The notes below the pieces were generated by a model. That model made no database searches. It had not been told where the DNA came from and saw nothing but the letters and a program-made list of their open reading frames with translations. Shown here piece by piece: positions 18,591-26,952 of a DNA stretch of 64,000 bases. How positions within the stretch are numbered: the stretch's first letter is position 1; each line of letters begins with the position of its first letter. A program made the translations under genes and the position numbers. The DNA is from Actinobacteria bacterium UBA2184 (GTDB lineage: Bacteria > Actinomycetota > Coriobacteriia > Anaerosomatales > Anaerosomataceae). The DNA lies in the NCBI GenBank assembly GCA_002328745.1, contig DCVQ01000025.1, forward strand, positions 58,712 through 122,711. The letters are read 5' to 3'.

Positions 18591-19754
18591 ATGAGAATCG
18601 CGTACATCTCCGACACGTTCGTGCCCGAGACCAACGGCATCGTGACCGCCATCGTCCGCCACGCCCGGGGACTCCGCGAACGCGGCCATAAGGTCCTCGT
18701 GCTCTGCCCCCGCTACGAGCGCGAGACGCCGGCGGATGAACCCGACACCGTCGATCGGTTCGCCGCCATCAGCCCGAGGAGCAATCCCGAGACGCGCATG
18801 TCCTTCGCGGGACCGGGAACGATCGCGAGGCGGTTGCGCGCCTTCGGCCCCGACATCGTCCACGTCCACACTCCCCTCACCCTCGGCGTCGCGGGAGTGA
18901 TCGCAGCCCGCCGCCTTGGGGTGCCGCTCGTCCAGACCTACCATTCCTACGTGCCGGGCTTCATGCAGTACGCAAACCCGCTGCGTCTGCTCGGTTACCG
19001 CCGCCCGGCGCGCGTCGACGGTGCTTCGGGCCTCGCGTGGATCCTCACGCGCGCGATCTACGGCCGCTCCGACCTCGTGCTGACGCCGTCCGATGCGCTG
19101 TCCGACCTCCTGCGCGCTCACGGCGTCACGGTCCCGATCGTCACGCAGACCAACGGCATCGACCTCGCCGAGTTCCCGCCCAAGACCGACTGGTCGCTCC
19201 GGCGGCGCGTCATCCACTGCGGTCGGCTCGGTTGGGAGAAGAACGCCGAGGTGATCCTCGCCGCGTTCGCGCGCTTCTCGGCGGACCACCCCGGCTGGGA
19301 GCTGCACGTGCTCGGCGAGGGACCGGCACTGCCGTTCCTTCACGCCCGGATGCAGGAGCTCGGCATCGCCGACCGGGTGCGGCTCGAGGGCTTCGTGAGC
19401 CGCGCGCATCTCGCGGAGAGCTACCGCGAGGCGGACATCTACGCCACGGCCAGCACGATCGAGACGCAGGGCCTCGTCGTGCTCGAAGCGATGGCATCGG
19501 GGACCCCGGTGGTGGGAGTGAACGCCCTGGCGGTGCCGGAGATGGTCAGCGACGGCCTTCACGGTATCATGGTCCAACCGTCCGACGCCGCGGGCATGGC
19601 GGCCGGGCTGGCCAGCCTCGCTGACGACGACGCCCTCCGGGAGACGATGGGGCGTGCGGGCGTCGGCCGCGCGACGGAACACGATCTCGAGCGCGCGATC
19701 GGCCACCTCGAGCGGACGTACGAGCACCTGCTGGCCGAGCGCCGGCACGACTGA
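18591..19754 (+). CDS. Glycosyltransferase family 4
   Basis: 387-residue GT-B enzyme. N-terminal MRIAYISDTFVPETNGIVTA and HVHTPLTLGVAG are typical of the alpha-mannosyl/digalactosyl-diacylglycerol transferase group. The C-terminal domain carries CGRLGWEKN, LEGFVSRAHLAESY and the EX7E motif region STIETQGLVVLEAMASGTPVVG. It transfers a sugar from an NDP donor, probably to a lipid. The CDF transporter begins 10 bp downstream. Confidence 0.9.
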   Translation: MRIAYISDTFVPETNGIVTAIVRHARGLRERGHKVLVLCPRYERETPADEPDTVDRFAAISPRSNPETRMSFAGPGTIARRLRAFGPDIVHVHTPLTLGVAGVIAARRLGVPLVQTYHSYVPGFMQYANPLRLLGYRRPARVDGASGLAWILTRAIYGRSDLVLTPSDALSDLLRAHGVTVPIVTQTNGIDLAEFPPKTDWSLRRRVIHCGRLGWEKNAEVILAAFARFSADHPGWELHVLGEGPALPFLHARMQELGIADRVRLEGFVSRAHLAESYREADIYATASTIETQGLVVLEAMASGTPVVGVNALAVPEMVSDGLHGIMVQPSDAAGMAAGLASLADDDALRETMGRAGVGRATEHDLERAIGHLERTYEHLLAERRHD

Positions 19755-19764
19755 GAGGACGCAC

Positions 19765-20697
19765 ATGGCGGGTCACGGGGAGTCGAAGGTCGCGGTCATC
19801 GCCGCTGTGGTGGCGAACCTCATCATCGCGATCATCAAGTTCATCGCCGCGGCGATCACCGGCTCCTCGGCCATGATCTCCGAAGGCATCCACTCTCTCG
19901 TCGACACCGGCAACGGCGGACTGCTCCTGCACGGCATGAGCAGGGCGAAGCGCCCGGCGGACGAGGGTCACCCGTTCGGACACGGCAAGTCCCTGTACTT
20001 CTGGAGCCTCGTGGTGGCCGTGTCCATCTTCGGCATCGGCGGCGGGATGTCGCTCTACGAAGGCCTCTCGCACATCCGCCATGTGGCTCCCGGCGCTGAG
20101 CTCTCCGACCCCACCGTCAACTACATCGTGCTCGCCCTCGCGTTCGTCGTGGAGGGCTTCTCGTTCTCCGTGGCGATCAGGCAGTTCTGGCAGGCTAAGG
20201 GCGAGAAGAGCGCGGTGCGGTTCATCCGCGACTCGAAGGACCCGAGCCTGTACACGGTCGTCCTCGAGGACAGCGCAGCCATGCTCGGCCTCATCTTCGC
20301 CTTCCTCGGCGTCTGGCTCGGTCACCTCTTCGGGAACCCGTACCTCGACGGCGCCGCATCGATCGCGATCGGCCTGCTGCTGATGAGCGTGGCGTTCGTG
20401 CTCGCCGCCGAGACCAAGGGCCTGCTGCTCGGCGAGGGGGTCGATGCAGAGACCCTCGCGGAGATCCGCCGCATCGTCGAGGCGGACGAAGCCGTCGACG
20501 AGGCAGGCGATATCCTCACGATGTACGTGGGACCGCACGAGCTGGTCGTCAATCTCGGCGTCCGGTTTGCGCGAGGGACGAGCCTTGACTCCATGCACGC
20601 GGCGATCGGCCGGATCGAGGCCGTGCTCGAAGGCACGTACCCTCAGCACCTTCACGTCTACATCGAGGCCCAATCACTACCGGGCGTCGTAGCGTAG
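19765..20697 (+). CDS. Cation diffusion facilitator transporter
   Basis: 310 residues. TM helices with the Zn/Mn-binding aspartates seen in ISEGIHSLVDTGNGGLLLHG and the second site in LEDSAAMLGLIFAFLGV, then a cytoplasmic ferredoxin-like tail (LTMYVGPHELVVNLGVRF). It exports divalent metal against protons. The SEGIHS and EDSAA variants resemble the CDF subgroup described as MMT1-like/zinc-type; metal specificity is not readable. Confidence 0.92.
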   Translation: MAGHGESKVAVIAAVVANLIIAIIKFIAAAITGSSAMISEGIHSLVDTGNGGLLLHGMSRAKRPADEGHPFGHGKSLYFWSLVVAVSIFGIGGGMSLYEGLSHIRHVAPGAELSDPTVNYIVLALAFVVEGFSFSVAIRQFWQAKGEKSAVRFIRDSKDPSLYTVVLEDSAAMLGLIFAFLGVWLGHLFGNPYLDGAASIAIGLLLMSVAFVLAAETKGLLLGEGVDAETLAEIRRIVEADEAVDEAGDILTMYVGPHELVVNLGVRFARGTSLDSMHAAIGRIEAVLEGTYPQHLHVYIEAQSLPGVVA

Positions 20698-20711
20698 GGG
20701 CGCTCCCGCCC

Positions 20712-21443
20712 TCACGTGCCGTCGCGGTGCTCTCCGCTCACGAGCCGGACTACCATGTCGTCGGCCACCTGCCGGATGAGCACCACCTCGGGATCGATGT
20801 CGAGCGCCGCCTCCAGGAACTCGCGGAGCTGCCCGCCCTCACGGTAGCTCGCCCAGCGCAGACGGCGCGCGAGGCGCTCCCACGGGCTGTGGCGATTGCG
20901 CAGCCAGAACCACACGAGCACGAGTCCGATCGCCCCCACCGGCAACGTCGCGAACCAGGACTCGCGCGGGAATGCCAGCAGCGCGGTGCCCACGAGCGCC
21001 AGTGCGGTGAACAGCCACACGAGCGGCGTCGGCTGATTCATCACGAGGAACATGAGCTTCGGCGCTTCGATCACGTCGCCCTTCGGCTCGAATGCGAGTT
21101 CGGCCCGGCGCAGCATGATGTAGACGGCGACGGTGCCGCGACGCTGCCGCATGTCCCAGAGCGTGACCAGCACGAACACCGTGCCCGCGATGCCCAGCGC
21201 GGCCCGCGCGAGCGCGGGCTGGCCTGCAGGGAGGGCGGCCACCGCCGCAACGCCGACGAGCGCGGCCGAGACGAAATAGAGAGGCGGCAAGGCGAGCGCG
21301 GGCTCGGCGAGACGCGCGTGCGCCACCCCGTCGACGTCGGTCGACAGGAGGTAGCCCCAGCCAACGGGGTCTCGTACGGAAGCGAGCACCGCGACCCCCG
21401 CCGCGGCGAGCAGTGCGAGCACAGGGATGAGCATGCCGGCCAC
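20712..21443 (-). CDS. Membrane protein, unknown function
   Basis: 243 residues with about five hydrophobic segments: LIPVLALLAAAGVAVLAS, LYFVSAALVGVAAVAAL, ALGIAGTVFVLVTL, LVWLFTALALVGTALLAF and LPVGAIGLVLVWFWL. A soluble C-terminal tail (REFLEAALDIDPEVVLIRQV) follows. No recognised family. It is divergent from the dodecaheme cytochrome gene with a 116-bp gap. Confidence 0.7.
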   Translation of the reverse strand: MAGMLIPVLALLAAAGVAVLASVRDPVGWGYLLSTDVDGVAHARLAEPALALPPLYFVSAALVGVAAVAALPAGQPALARAALGIAGTVFVLVTLWDMRQRRGTVAVYIMLRRAELAFEPKGDVIEAPKLMFLVMNQPTPLVWLFTALALVGTALLAFPRESWFATLPVGAIGLVLVWFWLRNRHSPWERLARRLRWASYREGGQLREFLEAALDIDPEVVLIRQVADDMVVRLVSGEHRDGT

Positions 21444-21559
21444 CCTCGTGAGCGTGCGTTTCGCACAGTGTACGCTTACTGCGGCGATTGACCACCCGGA
21501 AGCGGGTCGTCTTCAGGTACACTTTCGGTGAAGTCTCCGGCGTTGAGGATGGTGGCGTA

Positions 21560-22729
21560 GTGGTTTCCCGACTCAAGAGCCTCTTCGAGGATCCCACGAA
21601 GCGGCCCCGGCTGATCGTGTGGATCGGCGTCGCGGTCATCGGACTCGCAGTGCTCTCCGCGGTCGGCGTGATCGGGACCTCCACCAACTGGTTCTGCACC
21701 GAGCCGTGCCACGTGGTCCATTACGACAACACTCTCGCGTTCAATGCGGGCACGCACGTCAAGCTCTCCTGCGTGACCTGCCACGAACCGGTGAACGGCT
21801 CGCCGTTGACCTTCATCCTGATGAAGCTCGAGGTCGCGCCCGACCTGATCCCGACCATCGCCGGCACGTTCCACCTGCCGATGAACGAGGGCAGCTACCT
21901 GGCCCTCGAGATGGAGGACGAGTACTGCACCCAGTGCCACAACCTCGACAACCGCGTGGTGAACCCCTCGAAGGGCATCATCATCGATCACGAAGCGCAC
22001 ACGAAGAAGGACGTCACCTGCACGTCGTGCCACAACCGCGTCGCCCACCCCGAGGAGAGCGTGACGTACGTGCTCGAGGGCGACGAGAAGCACGAGAACT
22101 GGCTGACGATGGACGCGTGCTTCCGCTGCCACGGCCTCGAGGCGGACGCGGCAGCACCTGGCGCGTGCGAAGCGTGCCATCCCGCCAGCTTCGATCTGGT
22201 ACCCGCGAGCCACGACGCCGAGAACTGGTACAACGATTTCGGCGACAGCGGCGGTCACGCGGCCGCGTACACGGAGGAAGCATCCCGCGTGGTCCAGGCG
22301 GTTGCCTGGGCGGACGGCCTCGAGGAGGTCGAACACCGCGCTGCTCCCGAGATGCCGTACGAGCAGGAGATCAACACCTGTTACACGTGTCACTCCAAGG
22401 CCTTCTGCACCGATTGCCATGGTGTCGAGATGCCGCACCCCGCCGAGTTCGTGACCGACCACGGCGAGGCCGGGCTCTCGAACCCCGACGCTTGCGCGAC
22501 CTGCCACGCGCGCAGCGAGGCGGAGGCAGCGAGCGGCGAGTTCTGTAACGCCTGCCACCACCCGCAGGGCGCACCCGACCGGCCGTGGCTCACGCAGCAC
22601 GACGATATCGTCCGAACCACAGGCGCGAGTCCGTGCTTCGACTGCCACAATCCGACGTACTGCTCGGCGTGCCATGTTGGCGGGCCGGAAGCGGCTGAGC
22701 GTTACCTGAAGGAGAACGCCGGCGACTAG
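21560..22729 (+). CDS. Membrane-anchored dodecaheme cytochrome c (NapC/NirT-like)
   Basis: 389 residues from GTG 21560. A single N-terminal helix (about 19-40) is followed by an exported domain with eleven CxxCH motifs (CVTCH, CTQCH, CTSCH, CFRCH, CEACH, CYTCH, CTDCH, CATCH, CNACH, CFDCH, CSACH) and one CX3CH (CTEPCH, 46-51) just after the anchor. The first part resembles NapC/NirT quinol dehydrogenases; the heme number is higher than the usual four or five. Probable quinol-to-extracellular electron carrier. It has its own terminator. Confidence 0.88.
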   Translation: MVSRLKSLFEDPTKRPRLIVWIGVAVIGLAVLSAVGVIGTSTNWFCTEPCHVVHYDNTLAFNAGTHVKLSCVTCHEPVNGSPLTFILMKLEVAPDLIPTIAGTFHLPMNEGSYLALEMEDEYCTQCHNLDNRVVNPSKGIIIDHEAHTKKDVTCTSCHNRVAHPEESVTYVLEGDEKHENWLTMDACFRCHGLEADAAAPGACEACHPASFDLVPASHDAENWYNDFGDSGGHAAAYTEEASRVVQAVAWADGLEEVEHRAAPEMPYEQEINTCYTCHSKAFCTDCHGVEMPHPAEFVTDHGEAGLSNPDACATCHARSEAEAASGEFCNACHHPQGAPDRPWLTQHDDIVRTTGASPCFDCHNPTYCSACHVGGPEAAERYLKENAGD

Positions 22730-22771
22730 TAGCGCTTTCCGCTCGAAGGCCGAGCGAACGAACGAAAGAGG

Positions 22772-22806
22772 AGGACCCCCGCCCGGTTTGCCCGGACGGG
22801 GGTCCT
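22772..22806 (+). terminator. Terminator of dodecaheme cytochrome gene
   Basis: A long stem (AGGACCCCCGCCCGG with CCCGGACGGGGGTCCT) closing on TTTG, 43 bp after the stop, followed by TGTTGTG. Confidence 0.8.
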
Positions 22807-22855
22807 TGTTGTGACTCGCTATCAGGCCCTCGCATGCGAGGCACCCGGGATCGTT

Positions 22856-22888
22856 AATGGGCCCCGGAAGCTTCTCCCGGGACCCATT
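22856..22888 (-). terminator. Hairpin downstream of tRNA-Val
   Basis: AATGGG..CCCCGG pairs with CCGG..CCCATT around a nine-base loop immediately 3' of the minus-strand tRNA-Val. Likely its terminator, though the T-tract is poor. Confidence 0.5.
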
Positions 22889-22895
22889 CGGTTGC

Positions 22896-22970
22896 TGGTG
22901 GGCGATGAGGGATTTGAACCCCCGACTTCCTCCTTGTAAGGGAGGCACTCTCCCGCTGAGTTAATCGCCC
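22896..22970 (-). tRNA. tRNA-Val(TAC)
   Basis: Minus-strand reading gives GGGCGAT/ATCGCCC acceptor stem, D-arm TAACTCAGCGGGAGAG, anticodon stem CCTCC/GGAGG with loop CTTACAA (anticodon TAC), T-arm GGGGGTTCAAATCCCTC, discriminator A and encoded CCA. Confidence 0.95.
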
Positions 22971-23030
22971 GATTTGTGGTGCGGCCTGCCGCGCCATGAT
23001 ACTGCACCGCCCCGCGCACGCAAGCGGCCC

Positions 23031-23477
23031 TCAGCGCGCAAGGTACTCCGCAAGCGCGCGAAAGCCGCCCTGCATCACCTCGGAATGGCGCTTCCTGATG
23101 TTCAGCAGCGGCCCGATCACGGTGCCGATGCCGCGCGTGCGCACCTGCCAGTGGTACGACAGGCGCGTCCGACCCTCGCCCACAGGCTCCAGCGAGATGT
23201 CCCCGTATCCCACGAGCGGCCCCTCGAAGTACTCCGAGCGCATGAAGCGGCCGGGGTCCACCTCAGTGAGCCGCCACTTGAAGCGCGCCGTGCCGCGGTT
23301 GCGCACCGTGCTGCTGCACACGGCGCCCACCTCGCCGAACGGGATGTCGCCGATCGGCTCGGCGGTCACCTGCGTCCACCAGTGCGTGATGCCCGCCCAC
23401 TCATCGACCAGCGCCCGGTAGACCCGCTCGGGCGGGGCGTCGATGATCGCCTCGTCGAGCACATCATAGGTGGGCAT
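23031..23477 (-). CDS. SRPBCC (START-like) domain protein
   Basis: 148 residues. The N-terminal strand-helix pattern IIDAPPERVYRALVD and the C-terminal helix HSEVMQGGFRALAEYLA fit the polyketide-cyclase/START fold that binds hydrophobic ligands. Function unknown. A second protein of the same fold is at 30773-31210. It lies beyond the hydrogenase maturation protease on the same strand, with a 110-bp gap. Confidence 0.8.
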   Translation of the reverse strand: MPTYDVLDEAIIDAPPERVYRALVDEWAGITHWWTQVTAEPIGDIPFGEVGAVCSSTVRNRGTARFKWRLTEVDPGRFMRSEYFEGPLVGYGDISLEPVGEGRTRLSYHWQVRTRGIGTVIGPLLNIRKRHSEVMQGGFRALAEYLAR

Positions 23478-23588
23478 ACGACTCCGATCGGTGGGACGCG
23501 CTAGCGGTCTTGCCCTCATGTAACGCCGGACGCGCGCACGGCGCAAGCGGGCCAGCCCGTTGGCGCACGTGACGCGCGCTACCGCGCC

Positions 23589-24041
23589 TCACCCGCCGAA
23601 GAACCCCACCGCCGCCACGACGTACTCGCGGAAGCGCGCCTCAAGCGCCGACGACAGCCCCATGCCGCTGCTCACGTCGGCCGGCTCGATGCCGAGGACG
23701 GTGATCGGCGGCAGCGGCCGGCCGAGCGCACGGGCAAGCTCGAGCACCTTGGCGAGGTCGTCCTCGTGGGTGCTGAGGCCCGCGAGATCCTTGCGCGTGC
23801 GCGCATGCTCGAGCGTGAACAGCTGGTGCTCCCCCGGCTCGCGCCCCATGCGGGCCGCGTCCACCACGAGCACCCGCTCGATCCCCTCGCCCAGGTAGTG
23901 CAGCAGATCGAGCAGGTTGCCGCCGAGGTCGATGGCCGTGAAGCCCTTGTCCAACCCCTCGGCGGCGATGGCCTCGGCCACACGCAGCCCGATCGAGTCG
24001 TCCGTGGCTGCGTACGTGCCGATGCCGACGAGGTAGCGCAC
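23589..24041 (-). CDS. [NiFe] hydrogenase maturation protease
   Basis: 150 residues from GTG 24041, two bases after the hydA stop. Opening RYLVGIGTYAATDDSIGLRV, then AIDLGGNLLDLLHYLG and VLVVDAARMG, correspond to the HycI/HyaD/FrcD peptidase fold; the nickel-binding acidic residue and aspartate positions are retained in DDSIG and VVDAA. It would remove the C-terminal peptide of the adjacent large subunit after nickel insertion, and the position at the operon end fits. Confidence 0.88.
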   Translation of the reverse strand: MRYLVGIGTYAATDDSIGLRVAEAIAAEGLDKGFTAIDLGGNLLDLLHYLGEGIERVLVVDAARMGREPGEHQLFTLEHARTRKDLAGLSTHEDDLAKVLELARALGRPLPPITVLGIEPADVSSGMGLSSALEARFREYVVAAVGFFGG

Positions 24042-24043
24042 CG

Positions 24044-25363
24044 CTAGCGCACGAACTCGACGTCGACGTAGTGCGTCGAGCAGGAGATGCACGGGTCGTA
24101 CGCGCGCACGAGCATCTCGAACCGCAAGCGCATGTCGTCCTCGGAGATCCCCTCGGCCAGAAGTCGCGGCAGCAACGCGTCGAAATCGCGCTGGATGTTG
24201 CCGTGGTTCTGGTTGGTGGGGATGATGCAGTTCGCGCGGACGCACATGCCCTCGGCATCGTATTCGTACTCGTGGAAAAGGATGCCCCGCGGCACCTCCA
24301 CTGCGGAGGCCCCGCTCGCGAAGCGCGTGGGCTGCACGATGCCCTCGTCGGCGATGCCGGACTCGATGAGCTCGTCGAGCAGACGCAGCCCCTCGTACGC
24401 CGAGTGCACGACCTCCACGACCTGCGCGACGGTGTTCATGTACGGGTTGGTGCACACGGGCTCGAGACCGAGCCGCTCGGCCGCCGCCTTGGCCTCGGGA
24501 CGCAGCATCTCGTAGTTGACGTTGAAGCGCGCGAGCGCGCCGGCAGCGTAGCTGTCGAGGCGGTTCTTCGTGAACTTGGCCGTCGACTGTGCCGTCATGT
24601 ACTCGTTCGTGAACGTGCGGTAGTCGTCCACGGCGTAGCGCGCGCGGTCGCCGTCGGCGAGCACCGTCTCCACGGCCTCGCCGTCGTACAGCCCGTACTC
24701 GGATGCCGAGGAGACCGCCATGTACTCGGTGGGCCGATCGAACGCCGGGATCTTGGGCGCAAGCGCCGCGATGGTGTCGAGCGTGGCCTCGAGGTCGGGA
24801 ACCGCCGCAAGTATCTTCTCGCGCAGCGCCTCGAGTTCCTTAACGGTCGGGAGCTTGGCGAAACCGCCCGGGATGACCGTGGTGGGGTGCGTGGTGCGGC
24901 CGCCGATGGCCGAGCCCCACTCGTGCGCGAGCCGCTTCAGTCGCAGCGCGCGCGCCACCACCTCGCCGTGCGTCTCGATGAGCGGGAAGACCGACGGCGC
25001 ACCGAGCAGGTCGGGGGCGACGAGCACGTAGACGTGCAGCACGTGGCTGTCGAAGTTCTCGGCGTGCTTGAGGAGCGAGCGGAGCTTCTTCGTCTGCTCG
25101 GTCACCTCGATGCCGAGCGCGGCCTCGGTCGCCTTCACCGAGGCGAGCGTGTGGCCCACGGCGCAGATGCCGCAGATGCGGCTCGTGATGCGGGCCACCT
25201 CGGAGTAGTGCCGGCCGCGCACCATCGCTTCGAAGAACCGCGGCGCCTCGGGAACCTGCCACTCGCACTGCTCCACGGTGCCGTCGGTCACGTTGACCAC
25301 GATGTTGCCGTGCCCCTCCACCCGCGTGAGGTGGTGCACGTTGATGTTGACGTCATGCAGCAT
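24044..25363 (-). CDS. hydA: [NiFe] hydrogenase large subunit, group 3b
   Basis: 439 residues. Both nickel-binding motifs are intact: RICGICAVGH (cysteines 64 and 67) and DPCISCSTH (425 and 428, histidine 431). Eight residues follow His431 and would be cleaved by the protease encoded next door. Together with the small subunit, FAD/NAD subunit and [4Fe-4S] subunit it forms the four-gene set of bidirectional NAD(P)-linked group 3b enzymes (sulfhydrogenase type). Start 25363 was chosen over the longer frame because it follows GAGGAGC and begins at the family N-terminus. Confidence 0.94.
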   Translation of the reverse strand: MLHDVNINVHHLTRVEGHGNIVVNVTDGTVEQCEWQVPEAPRFFEAMVRGRHYSEVARITSRICGICAVGHTLASVKATEAALGIEVTEQTKKLRSLLKHAENFDSHVLHVYVLVAPDLLGAPSVFPLIETHGEVVARALRLKRLAHEWGSAIGGRTTHPTTVIPGGFAKLPTVKELEALREKILAAVPDLEATLDTIAALAPKIPAFDRPTEYMAVSSASEYGLYDGEAVETVLADGDRARYAVDDYRTFTNEYMTAQSTAKFTKNRLDSYAAGALARFNVNYEMLRPEAKAAAERLGLEPVCTNPYMNTVAQVVEVVHSAYEGLRLLDELIESGIADEGIVQPTRFASGASAVEVPRGILFHEYEYDAEGMCVRANCIIPTNQNHGNIQRDFDALLPRLLAEGISEDDMRLRFEMLVRAYDPCISCSTHYVDVEFVR

Positions 25364-25371
25364 GAGGCGAC

Positions 25372-26115
25372 TCAGCTCCTCAGATTCGCGGTGAACATGC
25401 GGGACTTCCCGACCGCGCGCTTCTGGCTGAAGCCGGCCCGCTCCATCAGTACCTTCTCGAGCGCCGTGAGGTTCGCGTCGTCCACGAAGCCGCGGCACGC
25501 CTCGCACGGGATGCCGTCGGCCGGGCACGGCGCGCCACACCCGGCACGGGCCACCTGGCCCATGCAGTGGTCGCCCTCGTCGTACCGGCAGACCGTCTCG
25601 CGGCGCTTGCACTCCACGCACACCGGGTACGGCGGGGTCACGTGCTCGGTGCCGTGCAGCAGGTTGGAGAGCACGAGCAGCAGCTCGTCCTTGCTTATCG
25701 GGCAGCCGGGTACCTCGTAGTCGACCTTGATCGCCGCCGAGATGGGCCGCGCCGTGCCGCTCTCGAGATGCGGCATCGTGGCGTGCTCGCCGTACACATA
25801 CTCGGCGAAGTCGTCCTGGTGGTTCTTGAGCGCGTTGATGCCGCCGGTGCATGCGCAAGCGCCGTACGCGATGACCACCCGTGCGCGGTGACGGATGTCC
25901 TGCAGGCGCGCGCGGTCGGCCTCACGCGTGAAACTGCCCTCGACGAGCGCGATGTCGATGCGCCCCCCGGTGGTCTCGGTCATCGCCTCGCGGAACTCGA
26001 CGACGTCCACGTGCTTCAGGAGCTCGAGCGTGGCGGCGTCACCGTAGTTGGTGAACTCGATCTGACAGCCTTCGCAGCTGGCGAAGTCGAAGAACGCGAG
26101 CGTGGGCTTGGCCAT
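25372..26115 (-). CDS. hydD: [NiFe] hydrogenase small subunit, group 3b
   Basis: 247 residues. Proximal-cluster cysteines begin with CEGCQIEF (14, 17), continue in YGACACTGG and VPGCPISKDELL, and a C-terminal half rich in cysteines (CVECKRRETVC, HCMGQVARAGCGAPC) holds the further clusters. No Tat signal is present, so the complex is cytoplasmic. It sits between hydG and hydA with one- to eight-base spacing. Confidence 0.92.
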   Translation of the reverse strand: MAKPTLAFFDFASCEGCQIEFTNYGDAATLELLKHVDVVEFREAMTETTGGRIDIALVEGSFTREADRARLQDIRHRARVVIAYGACACTGGINALKNHQDDFAEYVYGEHATMPHLESGTARPISAAIKVDYEVPGCPISKDELLLVLSNLLHGTEHVTPPYPVCVECKRRETVCRYDEGDHCMGQVARAGCGAPCPADGIPCEACRGFVDDANLTALEKVLMERAGFSQKRAVGKSRMFTANLRS

Positions 26116-26952
26116 CTATATCGCCTCCTCGAGTTCCTGGATCTCCGAGAAGGTGAAGACCGGCCCGTCGATACAGCAGTACTTGTCGTTGATCTGGCAG
26201 TGCCCGCACTTGCCGACCCCGCACTTCATGCGGCGCTCCAGGTCCACGAAGATGTTCTCGCGAACGATGCCCAGCCGATCGAGCTCCTTTATCACGAACT
26301 CGAACATGATCGGCGGCCCGCAGATGACCACACGCGTCTCGGGCAACAGCTGGACCTTCTTGAAGAGCGTGGTGATGACGCCCACGTTGCCCGTCCACGA
26401 GGCATCGGCGCGGTCGACCGTCTCGAAATACTCGACGTCTCCCGAGGCGCGCCAGTGGAGGCGGTCCTCGGTGAACAGCAACTGCAGCGGATCGCGCGCG
26501 CCGTAGAAGAGCAGGAAGCGCCCGAACTCATCGCGCCGGTCCTCGATGTACTGGATAAGGCTGCGGGTGGGGCACAGCCCGATGCCGCCCGCGACGATGA
26601 GGACGTCGTGACCCTTGAGCGAGTCGAGGTCGAACCCGTGGCCGAGCGGGCCTCGGATCCACAGCGAGTCGCCGACCTCCTTCTCGTTGATCGCGGTCGA
26701 TACGCGGCCGACCGTGCGGACCACGATGTCGAACGTGCCCGTGCGCGTGGGCGAGCTCGCAAGCCCGATGGGAATCTCACCGTAGCCCATCACGCCGACC
26801 TCGAGGATCTGCCCCGGGGCGAACTCGAGCGGGGCGCCGTCGGCGAGCTGCAGCGTGAAGTGCTTCTCGCTCGCGGTGGGCCGGTGGGTGTGGAGGATCC
26901 TCGCCTCGCGCGGCAGGAAGAGGTTGTCGTGCCCGTGGTGCTCGCAGCTCAT
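26116..26952 (-). CDS. hydG: Hydrogenase FAD/NAD(P)-binding subunit
   Basis: 278 residues of the ferredoxin-NADP reductase fold. The FAD region includes LASSPTRTGTFDIVVRTVG, the nucleotide region VLIVAGGIGLCPTRSLIQYI and VVICGPPIMFEFVIKEL, and a C-terminal [2Fe-2S] site CGVGKCGHCQINDKYC. It links hydrogen oxidation to NAD(P). The start overlaps the hydB stop by 4 bp. Confidence 0.93.
   Translation of the reverse strand: MSCEHHGHDNLFLPREARILHTHRPTASEKHFTLQLADGAPLEFAPGQILEVGVMGYGEIPIGLASSPTRTGTFDIVVRTVGRVSTAINEKEVGDSLWIRGPLGHGFDLDSLKGHDVLIVAGGIGLCPTRSLIQYIEDRRDEFGRFLLFYGARDPLQLLFTEDRLHWRASGDVEYFETVDRADASWTGNVGVITTLFKKVQLLPETRVVICGPPIMFEFVIKELDRLGIVRENIFVDLERRMKCGVGKCGHCQINDKYCCIDGPVFTFSEIQELEEAI

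Noticed and set aside
18267..19766. 499-residue minus-strand open frame
   Set aside because: Antisense to the GT4 glycosyltransferase, with His/Asp/Arg-rich shadow composition.
24071..25720. 549-residue plus-strand open frame
   Set aside because: Antisense to hydA and hydD; no motif or ribosome site.
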